DNA from: Xylaria sp. FL1777
Lineage: Eukaryota; Ascomycota; Sordariomycetes; Xylariales; Xylariaceae
Length of the DNA stretch: 64,000 bases
Assembly: GCA_022578965.1 (NCBI GenBank)
Contig: MU400556.1
Coordinates: 237,959 to 301,958 of the forward strand
Direction: 5' to 3'
The translations under genes and the position numbers were made by a program. This document shows positions 10,237 to 20,581 of this stretch, piece by piece. The notes under the pieces are model-generated. The model was not told the DNA's origin and did not search any database. It worked only from the letters and a program-made list of their open reading frames with translations. The stretch's first letter is position 1. Each line of letters begins with the position of its first letter.

Positions 10237-11580
10237 TTAATCACTGTCCTTGGGCGCACTCGCTGTAACACTGGTCGGGGAAGAACAATAGCTTGCGCTC
10301 GACCGTGACTCCTGAGACGTACCCGTTAGAAGTTCGCGTGCCTTCTTGCGCTGTATTGCTTTCTTCATAACAATCTCTTCAGGCTCCGGCCCACGACCCC
10401 CGGGTTTTATTGCATCCGGTGGCAACGAAGCAACCGGGAGATGCAGTTTTGCATTAGCCAATGGATCATCAAGTGCAATCCCAGCTTTATCGTACGTGTC
10501 TTTCTTGTAATTTTTCAACGCTTGTGTCGAGGGTTCTGATACTGAAACCCATTCCTTCAACTGGGAAAACCATCGGCTTCTACCTTCTTTCCCTTTGCGT
10601 TTGTACGATTCAGAGGCGCGACTGCTACATTGCCGGTCACCAGATGGTGCCTCTGAACCAGGAGCGACGCACTGTAGCCCTTGAGGACTGCTTGTCGAAT
10701 CAATGGAGCCCATCTCTACGGTATATAAAGCCGACAAAGCGTACGAAGTGGCGGCAGCCCTCTCCGGTCCAGTTATGTATTCTTCGATCCTGTCTCCCCC
10801 GAATAATAACGGAGAATAACTAGGTTTAGTGGTCGTACTTGTAGAATGTGGGAGCCTCGTATCGATCAAAGGCATACTCGAACTTGACATGGGACGTTCA
10901 AGACTGCTAGCTCGCTGGGCGAGGAGTCGAGACGCATCGAAGGATGAAGATGTCTTGTGATGTCCGAGCGAACTGCGTTTCAGTCTCGTAGTAATATTAC
11001 ACCTTTGCGAAAATATATGATCACTAGCGGACTGGGTTTTAGGAAGGTTTGTACCCTTATCGTTCGGTCCACCTTTCTCGACGTTCTTCTAGAGACGAGA
11101 AATTGACTGAGCCTCAGACGGTGGTAGCCCGAGTGATGTGCTTCGGCGTTGTCGTGTTTCCGCCACGGTCTGATGAGTCCAGCACACTGAATCGGTGGAA
11201 TTTTTGGCGTCGGTGTTCGAGTTAAACTTCCCGTCGAGGTCGATTATTTCTTTATACGGTGTACGGTCTGTTGTATAGAAGAAGGGATCTTCAAGCCTAG
11301 CAGTCCTGTCTTGACGTGTGCGGGGAGTGATACTAGGTGAGAAACTGCATATCTCTCCTAACTGGTCCCAGGTGGATGGTGGCTCTTCCCATGCCGGAGG
11401 GGTAGAAAGAGGTGGATTGTTATTTGCAATATTGGTTGGATACGAAAAGTTTCGCAGAACAGGTGACGTGATGTTCTGTGGCCTAGAAACGACTTGCCGA
11501 TATACCACGCCGTCCCTCGGCGGTGACCCTAGGACAATCGGTAATTTTGGCTTTCTGAAACGTTCAACGAATCCTACCAT
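10237..11580 (-). CDS. Uncharacterised protein gene interrupted by one in-frame TAG
   Basis: One reading frame runs from the ATG at 11580 (MVGFVERFRKPKLP) to the stop at 10237, 448 codons, interrupted by a single TAG at 11089-11091 (codon 164). Upstream and downstream halves are in exactly the same frame, and the downstream half has a further 283 sense codons. Two readings are possible. Either the TAG is the 3' end (..CTCTAG) of a small intron of about 99 or 78 bases starting at a weak phase-0 donor (GTGTGC or GTGGCG), or the gene carries a premature stop. I favour the intron, because the TAG sits after a pyrimidine-rich stretch and the long downstream frame stays open. The protein is Ser/Pro/Thr rich, polar and mostly disordered, with a basic C-terminal helix (MKKAIQRKKARELL). 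No family recognised. A longer start at a non-ATG codon (11685) is unlikely. Confidence 0.55.
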
Positions 11581-13837
11581 TGTACGAATAGAAGCACAGT
11601 ACCGGCTAATACGAGGTTCTGCTGATTGCTCGCAAACAAACAACCCCTTCCATACGTTCCTATCTATAGTTAGACGATGGGGCAATTAAAGTGAATGAGT
11701 GAGTAGCACTTGTACCAGTTAAGTATTTACTTTTAAATCCCAGCACAGGGAAGGCCACTGGTGTGTTTAGAAATGGCCACTCTGTTTCTGATTCTGTGAA
11801 TATGCAGAATCTTGAATATTTTCCCTCGCGTTCCAAGCTTCATCAGCATGGCTAGTTCTGCAATTGGTCCCTTCCCAGTGATTGCGATTAACTTCTGCGT
11901 AGCTCCAGTGACCACCAGTGAAGCTGTTCAAATGGGGTTGAACTTAGTAATCTTGTAAGATGAGGTGGAAGAGACAAAATGAGTAATGCGAGGGACGGTT
12001 AATGTTGGGTGCTGCGCTGAAGTTTATAAGGCTAGTGGTCTTTACGGGTTTGCTTTGGTTTGATTCTAGTCCACAGGGTCAACATGATAGATGGCAGCGG
12101 CTAGCTTGTGAAGAAGTGGATAAAAAGGTAAGTGGGAGATGAAAGATGCTAGAGTACCAGTCAGAAGAGGAGGTTGATTGACGTAACCTTATCAACACAG
12201 ACTGAAGCGTAGGAAGGAAGACCGAACTCCTGTAGAGCTATATTATAGAAGAAAATGGGAAGGCACATCATGTCATTGCTTACTTACCTACTTACCCTAC
12301 AAGAACAAAGCTGGATGGGCAGGAGCTGGATGGTTAACTAAACGTAGCTACCAACTAGTTTACCTAGCACACTCAGCTAGATAAGACTAGGTATCCAATA
12401 GTTATAGCCTCCTCTGCTTGAGCATACCTTAGTACTTCGTAGGTAGGCATTTAGACATGTAAAAAAAGGTACAGAGCAGCTGAGAAGAAGCTACTAGGTA
12501 GGGTTGCGGGTCCAGAGCACTTTAGACAAAAGAGAAGGAGGCATGGTCAAACCATTACCATTAAGAATCCGACTCCACACGTGGATGCGGCGCTCTTTTT
12601 CACCGGGGGAGCTGAACTAAACGGTTAGTCAGGACTAAGGGCTAGGGGTGTTAGCCACATTGTCTCAGTATCCATCACAATTTTGCTTATAAGTTGAAAG
12701 CAGGCGTTAGAAGTCCGAGATTTGTCTAAGACATGAGCTAGTGACTTTATATCTTTCTAGAAGTTGAGAACTAGACATAAGTAGCGCCCAAAGCGTAACA
12801 TTGCTGAGTCTATGACTGGAGTCTAGGGGGACGGTACTGGAGAGCTTGATTTTTGGTCGCTAGTATGGTGCCAAGTATCCCGTAACAAACGTGGCAGACG
12901 AGAGAGAACGTCTTGCTAGGATATTGAACTCTTGCAGTTCCGATTACCAGGTCTAGTACTAGCCCCGGCAGTGTGAAATCATGATTTTCCACCAGCGGCT
13001 AGATCCGGTCAGTACATACGCAGTATAATCTAGTGTCCAGAATAGTGTCGGATCTGGTACTATAGGCAGCATTAGCCCCACTCGTATGTGGTCCATCACT
13101 TTTACAGAAGTGACTACTTCCCGTCACAGCGGGGACAGTGGTTGCTTTCGACTGCACACGAGTCTTAGATGCATGTGAATGGCCCTCTATGATGCTTAAT
13201 ATATGCCTATATGGATGTACTTTAATGGATAATTATTAATAGTACAGTTTGCATATGTACAGTACCTATACAGTCGTTAGTACCTACATAGTAGGTACGT
13301 CAAATATCTACTGGAACAAGGAGTCGCTGCCAATCGGACCTCTACCCGATAGTGTAGTGTGGATATCCCACTTCAGTCCGTCGACAACATCCGTCACCTA
13401 GATTTCACTTTTACTCAAGCTCGACTCAATCTATCTTCATAAAGTTATGAAACATTAGGGAATACCTGAGGTATTTCTTAAAACGGTTCAGCTCAGTAAA
13501 CTTTTTAGTTGTTCCATATTTGATTCCCTCCTACCTAGGTAGGTAGGCACCTAGTCAGGTAATGAACAAACGATAATCCCTTATAATATAATAAATTTCA
13601 TGGAGTGTTGACTGATAACCTTGCTAGAGGTAGTTTTGCCTGGTAATCGTCTACGCAGCTAGGTTCCGCTTCCTTTAGATCTAGATATATCGTATTGTGA
13701 GAGGGTAGCGCCAACTGGATGTTTAGGTACCTAGAAGCCTCACTAGGTGTGCATTGAGCGTAATATAAGAATTACCTTATACCTATTATTTCAGCATAAA
13801 ATATCCGTAATGGATAACCCTTTATATTAATAATTAA
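11581..13837. other. Intergenic, 2.2 kb without a convincing gene
   Basis: Upstream of the interrupted gene and downstream of the deaminase. It contains several TAGG/CCTA tetranucleotide stretches (about 12284-12296, 12369-12395, 12430-12450, 13259-13300, 13531-13560). ORFs are all short. No transposase, tRNA or other feature seen. Confidence 0.5.
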
Positions 13838-14626
13838 CTAAACGGGCACACACGCGCCAGTATCGTCCCTAACACACGTATCAGGACACGACGCATTAAC
13901 ATCGAATTGCCACGAAAACAAGGGGTCCGTCTCGGCTGTCAATACATCCGGAATCAGAGTTGTCGTTGTCGAGAACAGCCTGCTCCTTGCAAATATTTCT
14001 CGACTGGACACCTCTATCTGAGTCCACCCGAGCCGTATCAGGGTCTCGATGCTGGTGCCGTACACACACTCGCGAAAGCCGGCCCAGCGAATGGCGCTGG
14101 CGCACATGGGGCACGGCTCACCGTTGGTGTAGAGTGTCAAGTCGCGGAACGCGAGTACCGCCGCCTCGGGGGTGAGGTCGAAAGGGGGACTCTGCAGCAC
14201 CTCGGAGCAGCGGTTGATAGCCTCTATCTCCCCGTGTAGGATCGGATTGCCTCGGCGCCTTCCCGAATTGACACCTGCACAAATGAGACGGCCAAGAGGG
14301 GATGAAGACCTGTCCGTGTGGTTGACGATGACGGAACTAAAGGCCGCGAATGGACAGGGCGATGCAAGATCGGAAAGCGCTTGATTGGCACGGCGCATCC
14401 AGTGTTCACGTGTGGAGAGTGGGATGGCTTGGATGTGGTTTGGGTCTTCTTCTGACACTAGGGGTTCCGGTATAACGTGCTGGCCTGGGTCTGCAACTTC
14501 GTGTGTGCGTGGCGGTGTCATTCTTGTTGCCTCGACGTGGAGGTAAGCACAACAGGTGTCACTGTGGCGGCTGAGACACAAGACCACTGCGACGAGCGTG
14601 CTTATGATGATGCCAAATAGGAACAT
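13838..14626 (-). CDS. Predicted secreted zinc-dependent CMP/dCMP-type deaminase
   Basis: Intronless, 262 aa. The first 27 residues form a clear signal peptide or N-terminal anchor (hydrophobic core FLFGIIISTLVAVVLCL, with a likely cleavage region at CCA). The core is a cytidine/deoxycytidylate deaminase fold. The zinc site and catalytic glutamate are HGE at residues 131-133 (HGEIEAI), and the two cysteine ligands are in PCPMC at 171-175. The PCPMCASAI form is closest to the nucleoside/guanine/tRNA-adenosine deaminase branch. Substrate cannot be read from the sequence. Two NxS/T sites (102-104, 244-246) and a Cys-containing C-terminus (residues 247-259) agree with passage through the secretory pathway. 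Most members of this fold are cytosolic, so secretion is the odd point. It is divergent to the gene at 15507. Confidence 0.88.
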   Translation of the reverse strand: MFLFGIIISTLVAVVLCLSRHSDTCCAYLHVEATRMTPPRTHEVADPGQHVIPEPLVSEEDPNHIQAIPLSTREHWMRRANQALSDLASPCPFAAFSSVIVNHTDRSSSPLGRLICAGVNSGRRRGNPILHGEIEAINRCSEVLQSPPFDLTPEAAVLAFRDLTLYTNGEPCPMCASAIRWAGFRECVYGTSIETLIRLGWTQIEVSSREIFARSRLFSTTTTLIPDVLTAETDPLFSWQFDVNASCPDTCVRDDTGACVPV

Positions 14627-15506
14627 GATAAGAGGTCAAAGTATGAAGAATCAATTAATTCCCCAAAAGAGTCAATTGAGCATGGATGGGCTGCCTACCA
14701 TGAAGAGTCGGACCACTCGCTCCTTAGAACCGCTATTCTAGAGGCTCTAGTCCCGCCATGCGGACGTTGACCCTCGTATTTATAAGCTTCGTCTTTGGAG
14801 TGCTCGTCGAAGTACATGGTGGACTATTCGCCTCTGCGGCATCTAATCTATAGCAATAAGAAAATATCTTTGGTGGTACGTGACTCGTCACGAAACAAAA
14901 ACTCTCATATGGTCCAACCTCGAAGCCGTCTGTTCCGAGGCTGTACTGGAATAGAATAGGTCACGAAGCCATGCTGGGTTGAGTACGGCATTGTGCCGGT
15001 ACGAACCCCCACACTCATACTAGTGCCAAATGACGTTCGTTCTGGTACGGAAGACCATATAGAGTTCGAGTGGCTTTTCTTTACATCTCGTGGGAATGAC
15101 TGGTGCAAAACATCATAATACGGTAGTCTATTAAATTATTATACACAAAGAACCCGTTTTACGAGAAAGTGTCACCCGTTTCTTACGGTTCACAGTAATG
15201 CTGATAGATTTATGCGAAGCGGGGCTCACGTTCAGGCTCGCCTCACTGTGCAGGCTAAAAGCGGCGTGGCTCAGCTTGGCATTCTGTCATCTTTCAGGTA
15301 CCTGCTTGCTATCATTCACATACCCTCGTCCAGCAACTCGTTCATTAGCCTTCTACGATAAAGAGCTTCGAATATAAAGGACCCGACCCAACAAACCGAT
15401 CAATACTAAGCCCGCTGGGACCCGGGTGCAAGCTGTTTCATTCTCGTATCGCGCCACCCCCGCCACTCCGCGCGCCTCACCTCGACATCTTCCGTGAGAC
15501 CGCACC
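14627..15506. other. Intergenic, divergent promoter region
   Basis: 880 bases between divergent starts of the secreted deaminase and the polyQ protein. No ORF with protein-like composition. Presumably holds both promoters. Confidence 0.5.
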
Positions 15507-16508
15507 ATGATGCCAGGCCTCACGCTCAACACGGAGGCTGCGGCCTTGAAGGCATCGCAGCAGCAGCAGCAGCAGCAGTCGTCAGCGAGCAGGATATCGG
15601 CCCCAGCACCCAGCAGCAGCAACACGCCAGCAAGAACATTCCAGTCCACGACGCCGATACCAGTCCCAGTGCCCATGTCGTACACCTCGCGGGAGCAACC
15701 TCAAGCCTCCCCACGCTCGTCCTCGCCCGTGCGCCCGACCTACAGCCCGATCACGCCACCCTTGAACGCCACCGCATTCCCGCCGCGGCCGACATACACC
15801 CACAGCTCGCACGTCGACGCGACCGCCGTGTCAGCCGTGTCGGCGCCCGCGCCAGAGCCCATAGACTTCGACTCGAACCCGGACGTGCTGGCGCTCAAGT
15901 CCGCCATCTCGATCCTACAGATGCAGCGGCGGAAGGCCGAGAGGGACATAGCGACGCTGGACCGCGTGAAGCGCACGGCGCTCGCCGAGCCCGACGCCTT
16001 CGTGCGGGACCTTCGTGCGGGACGGGTGCGCGTTGAGGGGGAAGGGCTGTTCAGCGGCGGCGTGAGATATGAGGGCAGCGACAGCGATAGCGACGGTGAC
16101 AGCGAAAACAAAGAAGACCCAAGGCACATCCAGTTCCAACCGACGACAGCAATAGCAGAGATACCCAACACAAAATCAGACACCAACACCAAGACGCCGG
16201 GGCCACCACCATCATGGGCCGCGATCCCGAAACCTCAGAATATAGTTCGCTGCCCGCCGATCAACTGGTCGCAGTACGCCGTCGTCGGCGAGTCGCTAGA
16301 TAAGCTGCACAACGAGCAGGTGCAGCGCCCAGCGCAGGGCACGCCAGCGACCCTGACGTCTGACGGCCGTTTCGAGTTCAAAGGTGGCGACGGAGGCGGC
16401 GGCGGCGGCGGCATCGGGAAGCAGGAGCGATATGTCGGCGTAGCTGCGCCCTACGCGCCCGGCAAAGACAGGATCGACGGGAAGTCGGGGACATCCACGA
16501 AACGGTGA
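15507..16508 (+). CDS. Uncharacterised low-complexity protein with polyQ and polyG tracts, 333 aa
   Basis: Intronless, starts MMPGLTLN. The first about 120 residues are Ser/Pro/Ala/Thr rich, with seven consecutive glutamines at residues 18-24. A helical basic block (about residues 128-170, containing LQMQRRKAERDIATLDRVKR) could form a coiled coil. An acidic SDSDSDGD stretch follows at about 190-200. A Trp-containing block, CPPINWSQYAVVGESLDKLHNEQ spread over about 249-271, looks like the conserved core, and then comes a run of seven glycines. No catalytic motif, signal peptide or membrane helix. The composition fits a nuclear regulatory or chromatin-associated protein, which is inference only. 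The gene is G+C rich compared with its surroundings. Confidence 0.8.
   Translation: MMPGLTLNTEAAALKASQQQQQQQSSASRISAPAPSSSNTPARTFQSTTPIPVPVPMSYTSREQPQASPRSSSPVRPTYSPITPPLNATAFPPRPTYTHSSHVDATAVSAVSAPAPEPIDFDSNPDVLALKSAISILQMQRRKAERDIATLDRVKRTALAEPDAFVRDLRAGRVRVEGEGLFSGGVRYEGSDSDSDGDSENKEDPRHIQFQPTTAIAEIPNTKSDTNTKTPGPPPSWAAIPKPQNIVRCPPINWSQYAVVGESLDKLHNEQVQRPAQGTPATLTSDGRFEFKGGDGGGGGGGIGKQERYVGVAAPYAPGKDRIDGKSGTSTKR
15558..15578 (+). repeat. (CAG)7 microsatellite coding for polyglutamine
   Basis: Seven perfect CAG units in frame within the gene at 15507, preceded by a further serine codon. Pure CAG usage makes length variation between strains likely. Confidence 0.95.
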
Positions 16509-17297
16509 CCACGCGCGCCGGAGCGCACTTTTCGAAGTAACAAGGACTGAACTATGTATATTGATAATGAGAATTGCCGTTCTCTACGGCCGAGAGGGAG
16601 GGCGGCTACTTATGCTGGCGTTCATACGGTGGTACCGCGATGTAAATAATGACTAGACGAAGATGGGATATGAATAATGACGCGCCCAGGCTGACAGGCG
16701 CTAACATCAATATGATAAGACGCACGCATGAGATATTGTATCAGGGGTTAGTCTCATAGAGAAAATTGAGACCTCTCGATTCGATGCAACTAGGGGACGA
16801 GAGTGATACTACTGCGTGCAATGCACTTATGGTATGTGATATCTTTTTGCTTTATTACCATGGCACTACTACTGAGGCCATTTAGATACTTCCGAAAGTA
16901 TCGACGTTGTAATTAAAAACAACGGACCAAGCCATGGACTTCACCGTAGTGTAAATCCTGCAAAGACATGTGGTCTCGTGCAGGTTTTGGTTAGATTCTT
17001 TGAATAAAGCTAGGTCCCAAACTATAATCTATAAGCAAATTGGCGTACCATGACAGGAGAAGCATACCCCTAAACTCAATTGATACGCATCTTCAGCCGC
17101 AGAGTCCATGGATTAGGTTCAAATTTGAAAACAACAAGGAGACACGCCGCAGCTATTCTAAAGCATCCTTGTAATGGCCTCATCCGACCTTTCCGCCTGA
17201 CGCCTTGCTTAGAATGCACACTTCCTGAAACGCCCTCATCAACAATGTTGCCCCATGAATTTTCTCATTGTTGACCGTGACATGCGGGTTCAAGATC
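16509..17297. other. Intergenic, convergent 3' regions
   Basis: 789 bases between two convergent genes. A minus-strand frame continues at 17180-17419, but it overlaps the end of the E2 gene in another frame and is not needed for it. No other feature seen. Confidence 0.5.
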
Positions 17298-19106
17298 CTA
17301 AAAGTCGTCCATACTTCGCTGGACTGACCTGCGTAGTTTTCTGTTGTAGATCTTACGATCATCAGCGCCCCCCCAATAGAGTTTATGTGCTTCAGGGTGG
17401 ACCTGTGTCCTGGGGTCATATGGAGGATTCTCTTCCTCTAGGGCGTTGAAAATAGCTTCGATGTGTTGCTTCACATCGTCGCAGCGGTTAGGGTTGGGAA
17501 TGTAGCATAATATGCCGTCCGAGGTGACCCGATGATGGAAAACAGCCGTCAGAAATTTAACTCGTGGTTGCTCATCCGGAAAACGAGGACTAAAATTGAG
17601 TTTAATCCTGAACATCCCACCGTCGAAGTTGGTCATTGGACGTCCGAAATAAGTGAGCACCCATACAAATGGGTTGCCGTTCTCTAGCTCAACATTGTGG
17701 GGAACGTCACCCCTCTTGAAAGATTCCTTAATTTGCTCGAATTGGCGGGTGAGATTCACAGGGACGGTAGTGTCCTTATTCTTTGCCGACATCCCTTCTG
17801 TTGCCCATTTATCCAGCTCTGCATCGAGAGCAGTCTTGATCTTTTGCAAGCGCTTCTCCAATTCAGTGTAGTTGAACTTCCCTTCCATGGAATTGCTACT
17901 CCCCTCGAATGGCATACGGACGAATGCCTGGCCATCCTTGACCTCCTTTTTTGCCTGCTTAATGGCTTCTAGGTAAGTATCATAGTACCACAGAAAGCGG
18001 CGTTTATACAAGTCTTTGAATGGCTCCCAAGGTATACTTGAATCGTCCAGATCGAGACTTTCAGTTTGGGGGTCGTATTCAACAGGCGTGGCAGGCAAAT
18101 CATTTGCCGAGGAAATGCCGAGGAAGTCCTCCAGCTTCTGAATAACGGAAATGCGCAAAGTCTCATGTCGAATCTGCAGGTGGCCCGTCAGCTGCTATGG
18201 CTGCATTAAAAGTTCTGCCGTACTTACTTTGGCTACGTAATCCCGCTGGAATGTTTTATCCGCTTGATCATTTGCGTTCTCGAAACCGGGTTCGTTTTCA
18301 TAAGGATTGGAGGACATGAGGCTTTGAATAGAAATTAGGATGGACTCTAAACCCTGTGCTGGAGACCATTCTTCGCCCGGTTCACCCCGCCATGTGCTGC
18401 GATTATATTAGACAAAGAGGCAGATGGGTAAGACAGGGAGAAGCTGTAAATACCCGAGAATAGATCTAATAGATGTCGTATACTTTAGCAAGGTCCAAGA
18501 AGAAATGGTACATTAAAGTCTCACAGGCAAACTTTTCCGGTGGCATAAATGTTAGGGTTAAAGCGACAACGGCCACCATTCGTCGTAGTACAGGTCACCT
18601 GGGGTGACTTGCGGGGATAATCTGGACGAGCAAGATGGGATCAGCAGGGCCGCCCGCAATATGGAGGCTTGAGCGAGAGAATCTGGCTACCTTTGGGGAA
18701 TTTGAAGGAAAACTGGTAAACAGCACACTCGTCAGCGCTCACGACAGTGCAGGCAAGGAAAGGGGCACTCAAGCGCCAGCACGAACCTCGAAGAAGCCGA
18801 ACTCATATGGCGTCTCGTGGGGGCCAATTATCATGGCCTTGACGTTACGCACATCACGGTCACGGAAGGCCACTGCAAGGGCTGCACGGAGAAAGCATAA
18901 AGTTAGAGCCACGGGCCTCCACCACCCCGAAAGGAGTCCTTACACAAGTCCGAGTTCTTTTGGATCTCGCCGATCTCCTGGAGACAGAGGAAGGTCAGTC
19001 AACCTATTCTTCAAGGACCCTCCCGTTTGCAGATGGTAAGGAGGGGGCAGGGTCTGTATAGCGGCCATGGTACCTTGGTGATACGGATGATGGACTGATC
19101 TGCCAT
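17298..19106 (-). CDS. UBE2Z-like ubiquitin-conjugating enzyme with a second UBC-fold domain
   Basis: Eight exons: 19074-19106, 18944-18977, 18787-18881, 18691-18712, 18525-18621, 18454-18465 (12 bases), 18228-18396 and 17298-18173, giving 445 aa. All junctions are GT..AG and in frame. UBC domain 1 (about 1-155) has catalytic Cys93 in GKVCLSILGTW. The usual HPN is NPN (83-85), followed by GEEWSPAQ and [10 protein letters not shown]. This combination is characteristic of UBE2Z/USE1, the E2 that works with UBA6 in animals. After a linker with a helical stretch (about 205-285) comes a second UBC-like domain (about 295-435). It has the [12 protein letters not shown] strand and a cysteine at 377 (GILCYIP), but HHR where HPN is expected, so its activity is doubtful. 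Unusually intron-dense for this window. Assignment to UBE2Z is firm; partner E1 and substrates are unknown. Confidence 0.92.
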
Positions 19107-20581
19107 TGCTACAACGCGGTTAGAGAGGCCAGGCGAGGCGCCTCATCGAAGGGCCGGGGGTGTGTTGGGGGCGCTTATATGCTGGTAGTGATGCTTGGGA
19201 AATCCGACGCGGGCTTAGACAAGGCAACGTGCTGGGTGCAGTAAGATGGTGAAGACGAGTTGGTGAAGACTGGTCCGGGCATTAAATGGCAAGAATTTTA
19301 GTGAGAAGGAAGAAATCAAGGCACGCGCCTACCAAGGCAGAGAAGGTGGTACAAGGAGGTAACAGGTCCAGCTGAGCTTGCCTGTCTCTCTGCCTGTGTT
19401 AGTGTGTTAGGTTGAAGGTGGGGTCGCCTCTACAACCATTGTGTATGGCTTTGGAACTCTGGGAGGTGACTTCAATGCGGGGTCCTCTTTATCAGGCACG
19501 CTGCCAACACGCCCTGGTCTTGGGTAGGTACAGCTAAGTCCTGCACGAGTAGGTATATAAGGATGTTAGGTACGCAGTAAGGTGTAGGCATATAGTGCGC
19601 CCAGTGCTACGTCCCAGGTGGTAATATCGAGGACGCACATACTACATACCTGAAGAATACCTGGATAGAGGTACATTGCAGCCACGCTTTGAAGATAACC
19701 AGGTACCTGCTGCAAGGTAGACAGCCGGGTTCTACCACATGTACACTGCTACGTGGGTACGTAAGTAAAGCCTGCTAATGCAACTCACCTCTAAGCCACG
19801 CATGTTCTGACTGTTCGCCCTTCGCCGTCGCTTGCGATTCACCTACCGATATTCCAGCTCTGTTCGCCTTGACCTTACTTACCTAAGCGAGCCGAAGGAG
19901 GAAATGCTGAATCCGGGGGAAGCACCCACTACCGGCGGCTCTACGGATCTAGGGATACCTAGACTACTACCTACCTAGTCTCTGCTAGTCCCACGGGAAT
20001 GGTGATACTTCATGGAAGTATACTACTATAGTGTAGGTACCTAGATAGGTATTGTAGGTAAGGTATTGTATGTAAGTATGTAGGTAGGTAGGTATGAGAT
20101 TATGTAACTTCAACGTACAGCCTAGTGCATACATCCTCAATATATATAAATAAGCACCTGCCTACCTACCTATTTCCAGGTGTGGATCAGCGATGGTGGA
20201 TGGATCTTGTTTCTGATCTAGCCAAGGCCCATTCTTTTCAGGGTCCTGAGAGCCATCCTGTTGGATCCAATAGGGGAATACACATGGCTACAGTGCTTAC
20301 AGTAAGGTACGGTACCTACTTACTACCTCAGCTATCAATGGAGGCGTATATCTGTAGTCTTATGGCTATCGGCATAATCGGTTGATACGAATACGAAATT
20401 CAAAACCGATCCTATCTAGATAGATCAACCTGTACGTCTGAATTCCGTCCATCTTTTAAGCTTCAGCATTAACATCTTCCCAGATTCGAGAAAAAAGACT
20501 CGTCCACGCTTCAATCGTTGGTCCAATTCGCCGTGCCTTGAATCGCCCACGCCATCTCCCACACATAGCACATACATAGCA
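19107..20581. other. Intergenic, divergent promoter region with TAGG repeats
   Basis: 1.47 kb between the divergent E2 and ERG26 genes. It is rich in TAGGTA/TACCTA motifs, most densely at 20034-20095 and 20158-20175. A CT-rich stretch lies before the ERG26 start. No gene seen; the ORF at 20125-20385 is mostly repeat-derived sequence. Confidence 0.55.

Noticed and set aside
17180..17419. Alternative C-terminus of the E2 gene through a GTCAGT donor
   Set aside because: The unspliced frame already ends with a plausible terminus (RSMDDF) and no acceptor is needed.
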